Assembly (NCBI GenBank): GCA_022072255.1
Contig: JAJVHZ010000081.1
Coordinates: 1 to 56,481, forward strand
From: Gammaproteobacteria bacterium
GTDB lineage: Bacteria; Pseudomonadota; Gammaproteobacteria; JAJPIJ01
Direction of reading: 5' to 3'
DNA length: 56,481 nucleotides
In this document: piece by piece, positions 18,868-28,995 of the stretch
How the letters are laid out: every line of letters starts with the position of its first letter
Position numbering within the stretch: position 1 is the stretch's first letter
The notes under the pieces: generated by a model
What the model was told of the DNA's origin: nothing
The model's database searches: none
What the model saw: the letters and a program-made list of their open reading frames with translations, nothing else
Position numbers and translations under genes: made by a program

Positions 18868-19161
18868 TCAGCGATAGACAATCTCGATCTGCGCGAGGTA
18901 ATGCCGCAGCTCTGAAAGAGCATTTCGAATGAGGTCCGTGTTGCAGGCGATTGCTGCCCGTTCCAGCCCCGCGCCAACTTCCGTAATGAACTGGAACCCA
19001 TAGCCGCCGCCCGAACCCTTCATGCTGTGACCTATGATACGGATGCCGTCGAAATCGCCTCTGGCGAGCAGCGCCTCCACCTTTTCGATATCGCGCTGGC
19101 GGTTGGAGAGAAACCCCGGGACCAGATCCTCAAGATCCTTGTCGACCGTCACCTGGACCAT
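18868..19161 (-). CDS. Histidine phosphotransfer (HPt) protein
   Basis: A 97-residue single-domain HPt protein. The signature RIIGHSMKGSGGGYGF places the phosphorylated His at residue 45, with the usual following Lys and Gly-rich turn. Its genes on either side encode the hybrid kinase (33 bp downstream) and a sigma-54 response regulator (24 bp upstream), so it most likely relays phosphate from the kinase's second receiver (Asp785) to the regulator's receiver. The protein has no other domain, so its partner choice rests on this gene order. Confidence 0.9.
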   Translation of the reverse strand: MVQVTVDKDLEDLVPGFLSNRQRDIEKVEALLARGDFDGIRIIGHSMKGSGGGYGFQFITEVGAGLERAAIACNTDLIRNALSELRHYLAQIEIVYR

Positions 19162-19185
19162 GGCTGAAATCCCATCTCTGAACGT

Positions 19186-20619
19186 CTAAACGTCTCGCTG
19201 CTCGTCCACGGGATTCTCCGCGGCATCGATGTCAATGGATTCGGAATCATCCGTCTCGACGGCTCCACCCTTGCGGAAGTCCGCCGCATTCAAATGATGC
19301 TGCGCCAGCAGCTTGTAGAATTCGGTGCGATTGCGCCCGGCTATCCGCGCCGCATTGGCGACGTGCCCATTAGTGATGCGCAGCACCCCGATGAGATAGT
19401 TGCGCTCGAAGGCGTCCTTTGCCACCTTCAGCGTCTGAATGCCGGCCGATTCCTCCCTCAGCGCGCTCTTGGCCATGCTGAGAGGGATGATGTCGGTCTT
19501 GGTCAGCGTCGTGCATAACTCCACCACGTTCATCAGTTGGCGCACGTTCCCCGGCCACGGCGCAGCAAGCAGATATTCCAGGGCATCGGGCGCAAACCGC
19601 TTTTTCTTCGCGTTGCGTTTTTGCGCAATTCGATCGAGGAAAAAATCCAGTAGCGCCGGGATATCCTCGCGCCGTTCCGCCAGGCTGGGCATGTGTAGCG
19701 GCACGACGTTGAGTCTGTAGTACAGATCCTCCCGGAATTCACCGCGTTTTACCGTCTCGGCGAGATCCTGGTGCGTAGCGGAGATCACCCGCACGTTGAC
19801 CGGCACACTGCGCGTGGAGCCGACTGGTCTCACCTCAAAGTCCTGAAGGACGCGTAGCAGCTTTACCTGCAGACCCAGCGGCATATCACCGATTTCGTCG
19901 AGAAAAAGCGTGCCGCCATTCGCTGCCTGCAACAATCCCTCGTGCCGGTTCATGGCACCCGTGAACGCACCGCGTTCATGCCCAAAGAGCTCCGATTCCA
20001 GGAGTTGCTCAGGAATGGCTCCGCAATTGACACCAATAAAAGGTTTGTCACGGCGTGGGCTGGCCTCATGGATCGCCTTGGCAAGCACCTCCTTGCCGGT
20101 GCCCGTCTGTCCGCTGATGAAAACGGTGATATCGCTGTCGGCGACGAGTTCAGCCTTCTCCAGCAACTCGGCCATCGCCGTGCTGCGGTAGATTATTCCG
20201 GCGCCGAACCTCGGTCTGGTCTCTGCTATATCTGAGGACAGCCGCAACGCGCGACTCACGTTGGACAGCAGCGTCTCCTTCTCGACGGGTTTGGTCAGGA
20301 AGGCGGCGATGCCCAGATGCATCGCCTTCATCGCCTCCGGGATCCCGGCCTGTCCGCTCAGCATGATGACCGGCATCAGCGGGTTGCTCGCATGAATCCG
20401 GCTGAGCAGGGTCATTCCGTCCATGCCTTCCATGTAAAGATCGGTCAGAACGCAGTGCGGTCGCGACATGCCTAGGCGGGTCAGCGCCTCGTCGCCCGAG
20501 CTGGCGGTCATGACCGAGAAACCGCTCCCTTTAAGCCACGTCGATAGCAATGCGACCATGTCGCTGTCATCGTCGACGATCAGCACGCGATACGGTGTCG
20601 AGGTGTCGTTGATTCCCAC
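19186..20619 (-). CDS. Sigma-54-dependent response regulator (NtrC family)
   Basis: 477 residues from a GTG at 20619, which has AGGGAA six bases upstream and sits directly before the receiver; the frame runs on to an ATG at 20700 with no evident ribosome site, so 504 residues is the alternative. The receiver has VDDD and phospho-acceptor Asp60 (LTDLYMEGMDG). The AAA+ domain has Walker A GQTGTGKE, GAFTGA (the loop that contacts sigma-54) and GTLFLDEIGD. The C-terminus is a Fis-type helix-turn-helix (NAARIAGRNRTEFYKLL). It should activate sigma-54 promoters when phosphorylated through the HPt protein. It differs in layout from a stand-alone PrsR because kinase, HPt and regulator form one operon. 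Confidence 0.93.
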   Translation of the reverse strand: MGINDTSTPYRVLIVDDDSDMVALLSTWLKGSGFSVMTASSGDEALTRLGMSRPHCVLTDLYMEGMDGMTLLSRIHASNPLMPVIMLSGQAGIPEAMKAMHLGIAAFLTKPVEKETLLSNVSRALRLSSDIAETRPRFGAGIIYRSTAMAELLEKAELVADSDITVFISGQTGTGKEVLAKAIHEASPRRDKPFIGVNCGAIPEQLLESELFGHERGAFTGAMNRHEGLLQAANGGTLFLDEIGDMPLGLQVKLLRVLQDFEVRPVGSTRSVPVNVRVISATHQDLAETVKRGEFREDLYYRLNVVPLHMPSLAERREDIPALLDFFLDRIAQKRNAKKKRFAPDALEYLLAAPWPGNVRQLMNVVELCTTLTKTDIIPLSMAKSALREESAGIQTLKVAKDAFERNYLIGVLRITNGHVANAARIAGRNRTEFYKLLAQHHLNAADFRKGGAVETDDSESIDIDAAENPVDEQRDV

Positions 20620-20784
20620 GCCCAGTTCCCTGTCTCGTTGTAAGGTCCCGAAGTTCCGGCTTGTTCTTAATATCTGCCAGAATCTCGTCTGCAATTGCAT
20701 CAGATCATATAACCATGCCGTTCATCGAGACTTCATTGCGTATCGCGCGTCGATACACTCGCCGCAAGATTTTCGCGCGCGGCC

Positions 20785-22614
20785 TCATTCAACCGTGACG
20801 GACTTGGCCAAGTTGCGCGGCTGGTCTACGTCCGTGCCCTTGAGCACCGCTACGTGGTAGGCGAGCAGCTGCAGGGGCACCGTGTATATCATCGCGTCAG
20901 TCAGTTCATCGCCGTGCGGCATGGGAATGACGTTCACTCCCGGCTCGCTTGCGAAACCGGCCTGGCGATCGGCAAATACGTACAGTTCGCCACCACGCGC
21001 CTTCACTTCCTGCAGGTTCGACTTGACCTTTTCCAGCAGATGTCCATTCGGGGCAACGGCAATGACAGGCATGTTTTCATCGACCAGCGCCAACGGGCCG
21101 TGCTTCAATTCACCCGCCGCGTAGGCTTCGGCGTGTATGTAGGAAATTTCCTTGAGCTTCAGCGCTCCCTCCATCGCCACCGGGTACATTGGTCCCCGTC
21201 CCAGAAACAGCGCATGGTCCCGGTGCATGAAGCACTCCGCCAGTTTCTGCAACGCACCATCCTCCCTCAGCACATCATCGATCGCACGCGCCGCTCCCTC
21301 AAGGCCGCGCACGTAACGACGCTCCTCGCCTTCCGGCAGACCATTGCGGCGTGCCAGCAACAGCATGACCAGCGCCAGCGCCATGAGCTGGGTCGTGAAT
21401 GCCTTGGTGCTGGCGACGCTGCGTTCCGGGCCAGCGTGCGTCATCAGCGTGATGTCTGACTCCCGTACCAGGCTGGATTCCGGCGCGTTGCAGATCACCA
21501 GCGATGCCGCCAACGACTGGGTCTTGGCATGACGCAGAGCTTCGAGCGTATCGGCCGTCTCGCCGGACTGGGAAACCGTGATGAAAAGGGTGTCCGGCTC
21601 GATCACCGGATCGCGGTAGCGGAACTCGCTGGCCAGCTCTACGACACAGGGCACTTTCGCGATCTGCTCGAACCAGTAGCGAGCGACCATGCCGGCATGT
21701 GCCGATGTACCACAGGCGACTATGCGAACGCGTTCGACACGCGCGAGCAACTCTGCTGCACGTGGACCCAGGCATGCCTCCAGCACCCGGCCGTCCGCCG
21801 TCCTCCCCTGCAAGGTATTGGCGAGCGCAATCGGCTGCTCGAAGATCTCCTTTTGCATGAAGTGCCGGTACTCGCCTTTGTCGACGGCGCCGGCGCTGAG
21901 GGTGGAGAGATGTTCTTTGCGAATCACCGGCTGCCCGTCGCGGTCGAATACGACGTACCCGTCGGTCGTCATCTCGGCAAGATCGCCCTCGTCGAGATAG
22001 ACGATGCGACTCGTGACGCTTACCAGCGCCGTGGCGTCCGAAGCGGCGAACATCTCGCCGACGCCGACGCCGATTGCAAGCGGTGACCCGCGGCGCGCGA
22101 GCAGGATCCGATTCGGCTCGGCCGCGCTGATGACTGCTAGCGCATAGGCGCCATTTATCCGCTTCACTGCCGCAAGCATCGCGGTGCGCAGATTCTGTCC
22201 CTCCTGCATCAGCGACTGCACTAGGTGGGCGACGACTTCGGTGTCGGTATCCGACGTAAACTCGAAACCCTTCGCCTTCAACTCTGCGCGAAGCTCCTCG
22301 TGATTCTCGATAATGCCATTGTGCACGACAGCAACGTCGTTCGAGACGTGCGGATGGGCATTGCGCTCTGCCGGCGCGCCGTGGGTCGCCCATCGTGTAT
22401 GAGCGATCCCGCTCGCGCCGGGCAGGGGCTTGTCCTCGACGGATTTCCGAAGGCCGGCAACCTTGCCAAGCACGCGCCGCCGCTCGACGTGACGTGTGCC
22501 ATTGAGTATGGCGAGGCCGGCAGAGTCGTATCCGCGGTATTCCAGCCGCTGCAGGCCCTCGATCAGTATCGGAGCGACATCCCGTTGCGCAACTGCGCCG
22601 ACAATTCCACACAT
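20785..22614 (-). CDS. glmS: Glutamine-fructose-6-phosphate aminotransferase (isomerizing)
   Basis: A 609-residue enzyme that makes glucosamine-6-phosphate from fructose-6-phosphate and glutamine, the first step to UDP-GlcNAc for cell wall and EPS. Catalytic Cys follows the start Met (MCGIVGAV). The glutaminase motifs HTRWATHG and HNGIIENH are intact, and two SIS domains follow (CGTSAHAG, SQSGETADT) with the C-terminal DQPRNLAKSVTVE. The C-terminal codons normally include the TnsD recognition site for Tn7 insertion downstream; no insertion is present here. GAGGAT precedes the ATG, which lies 15 bp after the Sel1-repeat gene. Confidence 0.97.
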   Translation of the reverse strand: MCGIVGAVAQRDVAPILIEGLQRLEYRGYDSAGLAILNGTRHVERRRVLGKVAGLRKSVEDKPLPGASGIAHTRWATHGAPAERNAHPHVSNDVAVVHNGIIENHEELRAELKAKGFEFTSDTDTEVVAHLVQSLMQEGQNLRTAMLAAVKRINGAYALAVISAAEPNRILLARRGSPLAIGVGVGEMFAASDATALVSVTSRIVYLDEGDLAEMTTDGYVVFDRDGQPVIRKEHLSTLSAGAVDKGEYRHFMQKEIFEQPIALANTLQGRTADGRVLEACLGPRAAELLARVERVRIVACGTSAHAGMVARYWFEQIAKVPCVVELASEFRYRDPVIEPDTLFITVSQSGETADTLEALRHAKTQSLAASLVICNAPESSLVRESDITLMTHAGPERSVASTKAFTTQLMALALVMLLLARRNGLPEGEERRYVRGLEGAARAIDDVLREDGALQKLAECFMHRDHALFLGRGPMYPVAMEGALKLKEISYIHAEAYAAGELKHGPLALVDENMPVIAVAPNGHLLEKVKSNLQEVKARGGELYVFADRQAGFASEPGVNVIPMPHGDELTDAMIYTVPLQLLAYHVAVLKGTDVDQPRNLAKSVTVE

Positions 22615-22629
22615 CTATGAGATCCTCAC

Positions 22630-23166
22630 TTATTCTTCCAGTTGACCACTCGACATAACGCGCTTGAGTATCCCTTTGGAAACCAGGTACTCCTTGATGC
22701 GCTTTTCGGAAAGCTTGCAGTCACTGGGCGTCATCTCGTTCATCATCGACTGGCGGGCCTCCTCCGCCTTGGAACTGCCGTTTTTTGATGCCACGTAATA
22801 CCAACCGTAGGCAAGCCCATTGTCCTGCGGCACGCCGTGGCCTTGGTAATACATGGTGCCGAGATTGCGCTGGGCGTCCGGATTGCCGTTCTCCGCTGAC
22901 CGCTCGTACCACTTAGCCGCCTCGGCATTGTCCTGTTGCACGCCCAGTCCAAGCTGGTAGTGAACCCCAAGATAGTTCTGCGCCACGGCGTCGCCTTCAT
23001 CGGCGCGTTTGCGCCACATTTCCAGTGCCGTGGCGTAATCCCCCCGCTGAAACGCCGCCTCAGCGCTGGCGCTCGATTGCCCGCACCCGCCGAGGTTGAT
23101 GAGACCCAAAAAGCAAAGTCCAAGCCAGAACGGTCGTGTACTACCCAATACAGCCTGCATGTGCAT
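22630..23166 (-). CDS. Sel1-repeat lipoprotein
   Basis: 178 residues from the ATG at 23166 (AGGG five bases upstream). The N-terminus is a lipoprotein signal ending in LINLGGC, so Cys is likely acylated. Three Sel1-type helical repeats follow: GDYATALEMWRKRADEGDAV, NYLGVHYQLGLGVQQDN and NLGTMYYQGHGVPQDN, each with the AEAAKWYERSAENGNPDAQ-like helix. Such proteins are scaffolds for protein contacts at the envelope; no specific partner can be named. It sits 15 bp before glmS and is probably co-transcribed with it. The frame is open for 82 more codons upstream, but those are Arg/Pro-rich and would disrupt the signal. Confidence 0.82.
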   Translation of the reverse strand: MHMQAVLGSTRPFWLGLCFLGLINLGGCGQSSASAEAAFQRGDYATALEMWRKRADEGDAVAQNYLGVHYQLGLGVQQDNAEAAKWYERSAENGNPDAQRNLGTMYYQGHGVPQDNGLAYGWYYVASKNGSSKAEEARQSMMNEMTPSDCKLSEKRIKEYLVSKGILKRVMSSGQLEE

Positions 23167-23574
<408 letters not shown>

Positions 23575-23675
23575 GGGAAAACTGGAACAGCCGCGGACGA
23601 TACACGATTACCCGCCGCGATGCCAACGTCCGGACCACGCAGTTGGAGGGCCCCCAGGAACGAGCCGGCGCAGAA

Positions 23676-24032
23676 CTATCGCTTCAGAAGATTGAGTACT
23701 TCCTCGAGCTCGGTGCGAAGCTGACGGATGATCTGCTGGCTGATATTGGAGTCGGCCTTGATCTCATCCCCGGAGAGCCGCTGACGCGCACCGCCGATGG
23801 TAAAGCCTTGCTCGTACAAAAGGCTGCGGATCTGCCTGATCAGAATGACGTCCTGGCGCTGGTAGTAGCGCCTGTTGCCGCGCCGTTTGATGGGCTTGAG
23901 CTGGGGAAATTCCTGCTCCCAATAACGCAGCACATGCGGCTTGACCGCGCACAGGTCACTCACCTCACCGATGGTGAAGTAGCGTTTTCCAGGTATTGCC
24001 GGTAATTCGTTATTGTTCGACGCTTCCAGCAT
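23676..24032 (-). CDS. MerR-family transcriptional regulator downstream of ihfA
   Basis: A 118-residue MerR-type protein. The winged helix is complete: [20 protein letters not shown] followed by RYWEQEF and [14 protein letters not shown] long helix at about 85-118 ([18 protein letters not shown]) should dimerise. No Cys, His or other effector-binding C-terminal domain is present, so it is not a metal or drug sensor of the classic type. The same short MerR-like gene follows ihfA in pseudomonads and other gammaproteobacteria, where its function is unassigned. It overlaps the 3' end of ihfA by 23 bp. Confidence 0.9.
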   Translation of the reverse strand: MLEASNNNELPAIPGKRYFTIGEVSDLCAVKPHVLRYWEQEFPQLKPIKRRGNRRYYQRQDVILIRQIRSLLYEQGFTIGGARQRLSGDEIKADSNISQQIIRQLRTELEEVLNLLKR

Positions 24033-24312
24033 ACGCCTCTACTCTCGCTTTAAGTTTTTGCCCCGGCCTGAAGGTAACCACCCGTCGCGCGGAGATCGGG
24101 ATCTCCTCGCCAGTCTTGGGATTTCTGCCCGGACGCTGGTTCTTGTCTCGCAGATCGAAGTTCCCGAAGCCCGAGAGCTTCACGTGCTGACCGTTTTCTA
24201 GTGCCGCCCGAATCTCCTCGAAAAAGAGCTCCACCAGTTCCTTAGCCTCGCGTTTGTTGAGGCCGAGTTCGTCGAAGAGCTTCTCGGCCATATCCGCTTT
24301 TGTCAGCGCCAT
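24010..24312 (-). CDS. ihfA: Integration host factor alpha subunit
   Basis: A 100-residue HU/IHF-fold DNA-bending protein. Signature residues [21 protein letters not shown] include the beta-arm Arg-Asn-Pro tip that inserts into the minor groove. The N-terminus [18 protein letters not shown] matches IhfA rather than IhfB or HU. IHF also bends DNA between sigma-54 activators and promoters, relevant to the sigma-54 sites in this window. The gene follows pheT with a one-base overlap, as in E. coli, where pheT and ihfA are co-transcribed. Confidence 0.97.
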   Translation of the reverse strand: MALTKADMAEKLFDELGLNKREAKELVELFFEEIRAALENGQHVKLSGFGNFDLRDKNQRPGRNPKTGEEIPISARRVVTFRPGQKLKARVEAYAGSVEQ

Positions 24313-26699
24313 CAGGAATCCCTCAACACCGCCCCTAGCCGCGTCTCGAGTTCTTCTACGATAACAGCGACCTGTGCGTCGATATCTTTATCTATTAGAG
24401 TGCTCGAAACACCTTGAAAAATCAAGCCCAACGCGACACTTTTTTTCCCCGAATCAATGCCTTCGCCCTCATATACGTCAAATAACTGAAGGTCACGAAG
24501 GCAAGACGGGGCCCTCGACCGTGCGGTGCGCAGAATCTCGGCGGCAGAAACTTCGTGCGCTACGGTAATGCTAATGTCACGTCGCACCCGCGGATATCGG
24601 GGTACCGGCTCGTAGCGCGGCACGTTCGCCGGCGGCAGCGCGTCGAGCTCGATATCGAACAGGAAGGTAGGGGTCTTTAAATCAAATTCCTTATATAAAT
24701 CAGGATGTAACGCCCCAAGTACGGCGATACTCCGACCGTCGACGGAGATCTCCACGGCCTGCCCCGGATGCAACGCCGCGTGGCTCGCCACGCGCTCCTC
24801 CCAGTTGACGTGCGGGGCCAGCACTTCGAGCACCGTGGCGACGTCGCCCTTCAGATCGAAGAAATCGATCCCCAGGGATCGGGCGCCCCATTGCTCCGGC
24901 CACGAAGCTCCACAAGATATCCCAGATAACTTATTGATTTGTCGTAACTCACCGCTCAGCTTCTCGAAACTCCTTCCTGTTTCGAAAAGCCTGACTCGGG
25001 TCTGCTGACGGCTGATGTTGTAGTTCAGCGCCTGCAGCAATCCGGTCCAGAGGCTGGTACGCATCACCGCCATGTCGGCGGAGATCGGGTTGGCAAGTGC
25101 GATGCTCGCATGTGCACCGACACCGACCGCCGCGTCTTGCCTTGCGGCCACGAAGCTGTACGTTACGGCCTCCTGGTATCCACGCTGGACCAAGGCTTCA
25201 CGCGCCCTGACGATGCGAGGGAGCCCTCCCTCCGTGACACTGCCCAGGCCAACGGCGCCACCCGGCATGTACGCAGGAACGTGCTCGTAGCCGTAGATGC
25301 GTGCCACCTCCTCGATGAGGTCGGCCTCGATCGTTATGTCCAACCGGCTCGGGGAAGGCGTTACGTGCCATTCTTCCCCGCCGGCCTGCACCTGCATGCC
25401 CAGGCGCTCAAGGATTCCAGTGACGGTCGCCTGGTCCAGCGCAAATCCCAGCACGCGCCGCAGGCGCGAATCGCGAAGCCTGATCCGGACGCGCGACGGC
25501 AACTGCTGGTTCTGAACCACCTCGGTGACCGTGCCCGCCTCGCCGCCACAGATCTCGAGGACCAGCCGCGTGGCTCGCTCGACCGCTACCGATTGCAACT
25601 CGAAATCGACGCCCCGTTCGAAGCGCTGCGAGGAGTCTGTCTGCAGCTTGTATCGGCGCCCGCGACCCGCGATAGCTCTGGGCGAAAAGTACGCGCTCTC
25701 CAGAAAGATGTCCCGTGTCGCGGCGCAGACCGCCGAATCCGCACCACCCATGATGCCGGCCAGCGCCACGGCACGCCCATGGTCGGCAATCACGAGCGTG
25801 TCGTCCGCCAATTCCAGCACCTGTCCGTCGAGCAGGGGAATCCGCTCGCCCTGGCGAGCGCACCGCACCTCGATGCCCCCCTTGAGAAGGCTCAGATCGA
25901 AGGCGTGCAACGGCTGCCCGAGTTCGAGCATGACGTAGTTGGTGATGTCCACGACCGGATGGATTGGACGCAGGCCGGAACGGCGCAGCCTCTCGACCAT
26001 CCACAACGGCGTGGCGGCGGCGGGATCGATCCCTCGCACGATGCGCCCGACGTAGCGCGGGCAGGCCGCTGCATCGGACACGACCACGGGGAAGGACTCC
26101 GCGACGGCTGCAGGCACCGGCGCGATCGTCGGGCCCCGTGCCTCCAGGCCGTATTCGGCACCCACCTCACGGGCGATACCGAGGACACTCAGGCAATCGC
26201 CGCGATTCGGCGTCACGTTCAGTTCGATGCTGCAGTCATTGAGCTTCAGGTATTCACGGACATCGGTGCCGGGCGGCGCGTCGGGCGGCAATTCGAGCAC
26301 CTCTTCGGCCGCATCCGCAAGCCCAAGCTCGGTAAGGGAACAGAGCATGCCCTCGGATTCCACCCCACGCAGGCTGGAGCGCGAGATCCGCTTTTCGCCG
26401 GGGAGTACCGCACCCACGCGTGCCAGGGGCACCCGCATGCCATCCCTGACATTCGCCGCGCCGGTGACGACCTGCAGAGGCTCGCCGTGCCCGACGTCAG
26501 CGATGCAAATGCGCAGGCGATCGGCCTCGGGATGCTTGCGCACCTCGACGACTCGGGCCACGCACACGCCCGAGAACGCCGGTGCGACGGCGGTCACAGA
26601 CTCGACCTCGAGTCCGGACATCGTCAGACGCTCGGCCAGTTCCGCCGTTGAAACTGGCGGATTGACCATCTCACGCAGCCACTGCTCGCTGAATTTCAT
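24312..26699 (-). CDS. pheT: Phenylalanine-tRNA ligase beta subunit
   Basis: A 795-residue subunit, the same length as the E. coli protein. Domains in order: an N-terminal tRNA-binding OB fold (about 40-150, [20 protein letters not shown]), the B3/B4 editing region (about 210-380), B5 (about 400-470), the catalytic-like core and a C-terminal ferredoxin-fold anticodon-binding domain ([20 protein letters not shown]). With PheS it forms the (alpha-beta)2 enzyme that charges tRNA-Phe. It starts 47 bp after pheS with AGGGAT before the ATG. Confidence 0.97.
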   Translation of the reverse strand: MKFSEQWLREMVNPPVSTAELAERLTMSGLEVESVTAVAPAFSGVCVARVVEVRKHPEADRLRICIADVGHGEPLQVVTGAANVRDGMRVPLARVGAVLPGEKRISRSSLRGVESEGMLCSLTELGLADAAEEVLELPPDAPPGTDVREYLKLNDCSIELNVTPNRGDCLSVLGIAREVGAEYGLEARGPTIAPVPAAVAESFPVVVSDAAACPRYVGRIVRGIDPAAATPLWMVERLRRSGLRPIHPVVDITNYVMLELGQPLHAFDLSLLKGGIEVRCARQGERIPLLDGQVLELADDTLVIADHGRAVALAGIMGGADSAVCAATRDIFLESAYFSPRAIAGRGRRYKLQTDSSQRFERGVDFELQSVAVERATRLVLEICGGEAGTVTEVVQNQQLPSRVRIRLRDSRLRRVLGFALDQATVTGILERLGMQVQAGGEEWHVTPSPSRLDITIEADLIEEVARIYGYEHVPAYMPGGAVGLGSVTEGGLPRIVRAREALVQRGYQEAVTYSFVAARQDAAVGVGAHASIALANPISADMAVMRTSLWTGLLQALNYNISRQQTRVRLFETGRSFEKLSGELRQINKLSGISCGASWPEQWGARSLGIDFFDLKGDVATVLEVLAPHVNWEERVASHAALHPGQAVEISVDGRSIAVLGALHPDLYKEFDLKTPTFLFDIELDALPPANVPRYEPVPRYPRVRRDISITVAHEVSAAEILRTARSRAPSCLRDLQLFDVYEGEGIDSGKKSVALGLIFQGVSSTLIDKDIDAQVAVIVEELETRLGAVLRDS

Positions 26700-26746
26700 C
26701 GTTCAGATCCCTGATTGACTCGGCCCGTCGATTGCGCCGGTCGCGC

Positions 26747-27802
<1,056 letters not shown>

Positions 27803-27807
27803 TCAGA

Positions 27808-27831
27808 CCGGCGCTGGATAGCCAGCACCGG
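27808..27831 (-). other. Hairpin between rplT and the pheS attenuator
   Basis: On minus, CCGGTGCTGG and CCAGCGCCGG form a 10-bp stem (one G-T pair) with a CTAT tetraloop, 11 bp after the rplT stop codon. No T-run follows it. It stands in tandem with the terminator stem at 27764-27793 and may protect the rplT mRNA end or take part in attenuation. Confidence 0.6.
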
Positions 27832-27842
27832 GGCTCGAACAA

Positions 27843-28202
27843 TTACGGGGCCAGCGCTGCCTTCGCCTTCTCCGCCAACTGCCCGAAGGCCTGCTGGTCG
27901 AACACGGCCAAGTCGGCAAGCACCTTGCGATCAATCTCGATCGAGGCCTTGTTCAAACCGTCAATCATACGGCTGTAGGACAGCCCGAACATGCGCGCCG
28001 CCGCATTGATGCGCTGTATCCACAGTGCTCGGAACTCGCGCTTGCGCACCTTGCGATCGCGATAGGCGTATTGCCCGGCGCGCGTGACCGCCTGCTTGGC
28101 CATGCGCACCACGCTGCGACGGAAGCCGCGATATCCCTTGGATTGCTCCAGTATCTTCTTGTGGCGTGCCCGCGCGGTAACGCCTCTCTTGACTCGTGCC
28201 AT
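27843..28202 (-). CDS. rplT: 50S ribosomal protein L20
   Basis: A 119-residue protein with the basic extended N-terminus ([20 protein letters not shown]) and globular C-terminus typical of L20, which binds 23S rRNA early in 50S assembly. In E. coli L20 represses its own operon by binding the rpmI translation region. It lies 22 bp after rpmI. Confidence 0.98.
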   Translation of the reverse strand: MARVKRGVTARARHKKILEQSKGYRGFRRSVVRMAKQAVTRAGQYAYRDRKVRKREFRALWIQRINAAARMFGLSYSRMIDGLNKASIEIDRKVLADLAVFDQQAFGQLAEKAKAALAP

Positions 28203-28224
28203 CTCGAATTTCCTTTAAAAAAAG

Positions 28225-28425
28225 TTACAGCGAATGCGGAAGCAGCGGCCGTACGCGGGCGCGATCGGCGTCGTGGATCACGACGGTGCCGCTCAGGCGG
28301 CGTTTGCGCTTGGCGCTCTTGCCGGTAAGCAGATGCCGCTTGTTGGTCTTGCGGTGTTTTACGGTGCCCGACGGTGCAACCTTCAGGCGTTTCTTCGCAC
28401 CGCTGTTACTCTTGAGTTTCGGCAT
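28225..28425 (-). CDS. rpmI: 50S ribosomal protein L35
   Basis: A 66-residue highly basic protein (MPKLKSNSGAKKRLKVAPSG, then KHRKTNKRHLLTGKS), the full usual length of L35. It sits between infC (35 bp upstream) and rplT in the conserved IF3-L35-L20 operon. Confidence 0.98.
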   Translation of the reverse strand: MPKLKSNSGAKKRLKVAPSGTVKHRKTNKRHLLTGKSAKRKRRLSGTVVIHDADRARVRPLLPHSL

Positions 28426-28460
28426 TGCTCGTTACTCCAGACTCCCATTTCCAAGAAAAC

Positions 28461-28982
28461 CTACTGCGCCCGCTTTGGCGCAATCATCATGACCATCTGC
28501 TTGCCTTCGAGGCGCGGAAACTGCTCGACCACACCCAGCGCCGAGAGGTCTTCCTCGATGCGCTTGAGCACCTTCGCTCCGAGATCCTGGTGCATAAGCT
28601 CGCGCCCGCGAAACCGAAGGGTCACCTTGACCTTGTCGCCCTCCTCCAGAAACCGCGTCATGTTGCGCAGCTTGATCTGGTAGTCACCCTCTTCAGTGCC
28701 GGGCCGGATCTTCATCTCCTTGATCTGAATCTGCTTCTGCTTGCGCTTGGCAGCGTGCTTTTTCTTGTTCTGCTCGAACAGAAACTTGCCGAAGTCCATC
28801 ACCCGGCACACTGGCGGGTCGGCCGTCGGCACTATCTCCACCAAATCGAGCTGGCTTTCCTCGGCGATACGCTGCGCCTGCTCCGTCGTTACCACCCCGA
28901 CATTTTCACCATCGGGTCCAATCAGGCGCACCTGGCGTGCGGTGATCTGTTCGTTGACTCGGTTCTTCTTGTCGGTGCTGAT
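28461..28982 (-). CDS. infC: Translation initiation factor IF-3 with non-canonical ATC start
   Basis: 173 residues when read from an ATC codon at 28982. The first ATG/GTG-type codon in this frame gives only 156 residues and removes conserved N-terminal sequence. From ATC the protein begins (M)[20 protein letters not shown], matching the usual IF3 N-terminus, with AGGAG seven bases upstream. The N-terminal domain ([22 protein letters not shown]), linker and C-terminal domain ([20 protein letters not shown]) are intact. IF3 rejects AUU/AUC-type starts, so a rare start lets the factor repress its own translation. The ATC lies 13 bp after the thrS stop codon, so the two are co-transcribed. Confidence 0.95.
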   Translation of the reverse strand: MSTDKKNRVNEQITARQVRLIGPDGENVGVVTTEQAQRIAEESQLDLVEIVPTADPPVCRVMDFGKFLFEQNKKKHAAKRKQKQIQIKEMKIRPGTEEGDYQIKLRNMTRFLEEGDKVKVTLRFRGRELMHQDLGAKVLKRIEEDLSALGVVEQFPRLEGKQMVMMIAPKRAQ

Positions 28983-28995
28983 GACCGGACTCCTC

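Noticed and set aside
1-20619. A PEP-CTERM substrate protein or the exosortase gene
   Set aside because: I looked for a C-terminal Val-Pro-Glu-Pro followed by a membrane helix and basic end, and for an exosortase membrane protein, and found neither in the window.
20701-20784. Tn7-type insertion downstream of glmS
   Set aside because: The response regulator gene follows directly; there are no transposon ends or transposition genes.
25110-26651. Plus-strand open frame of 513 codons opposite pheT
   Set aside because: It mirrors pheT codon bias and shows no motifs; pheT is full length and certain.
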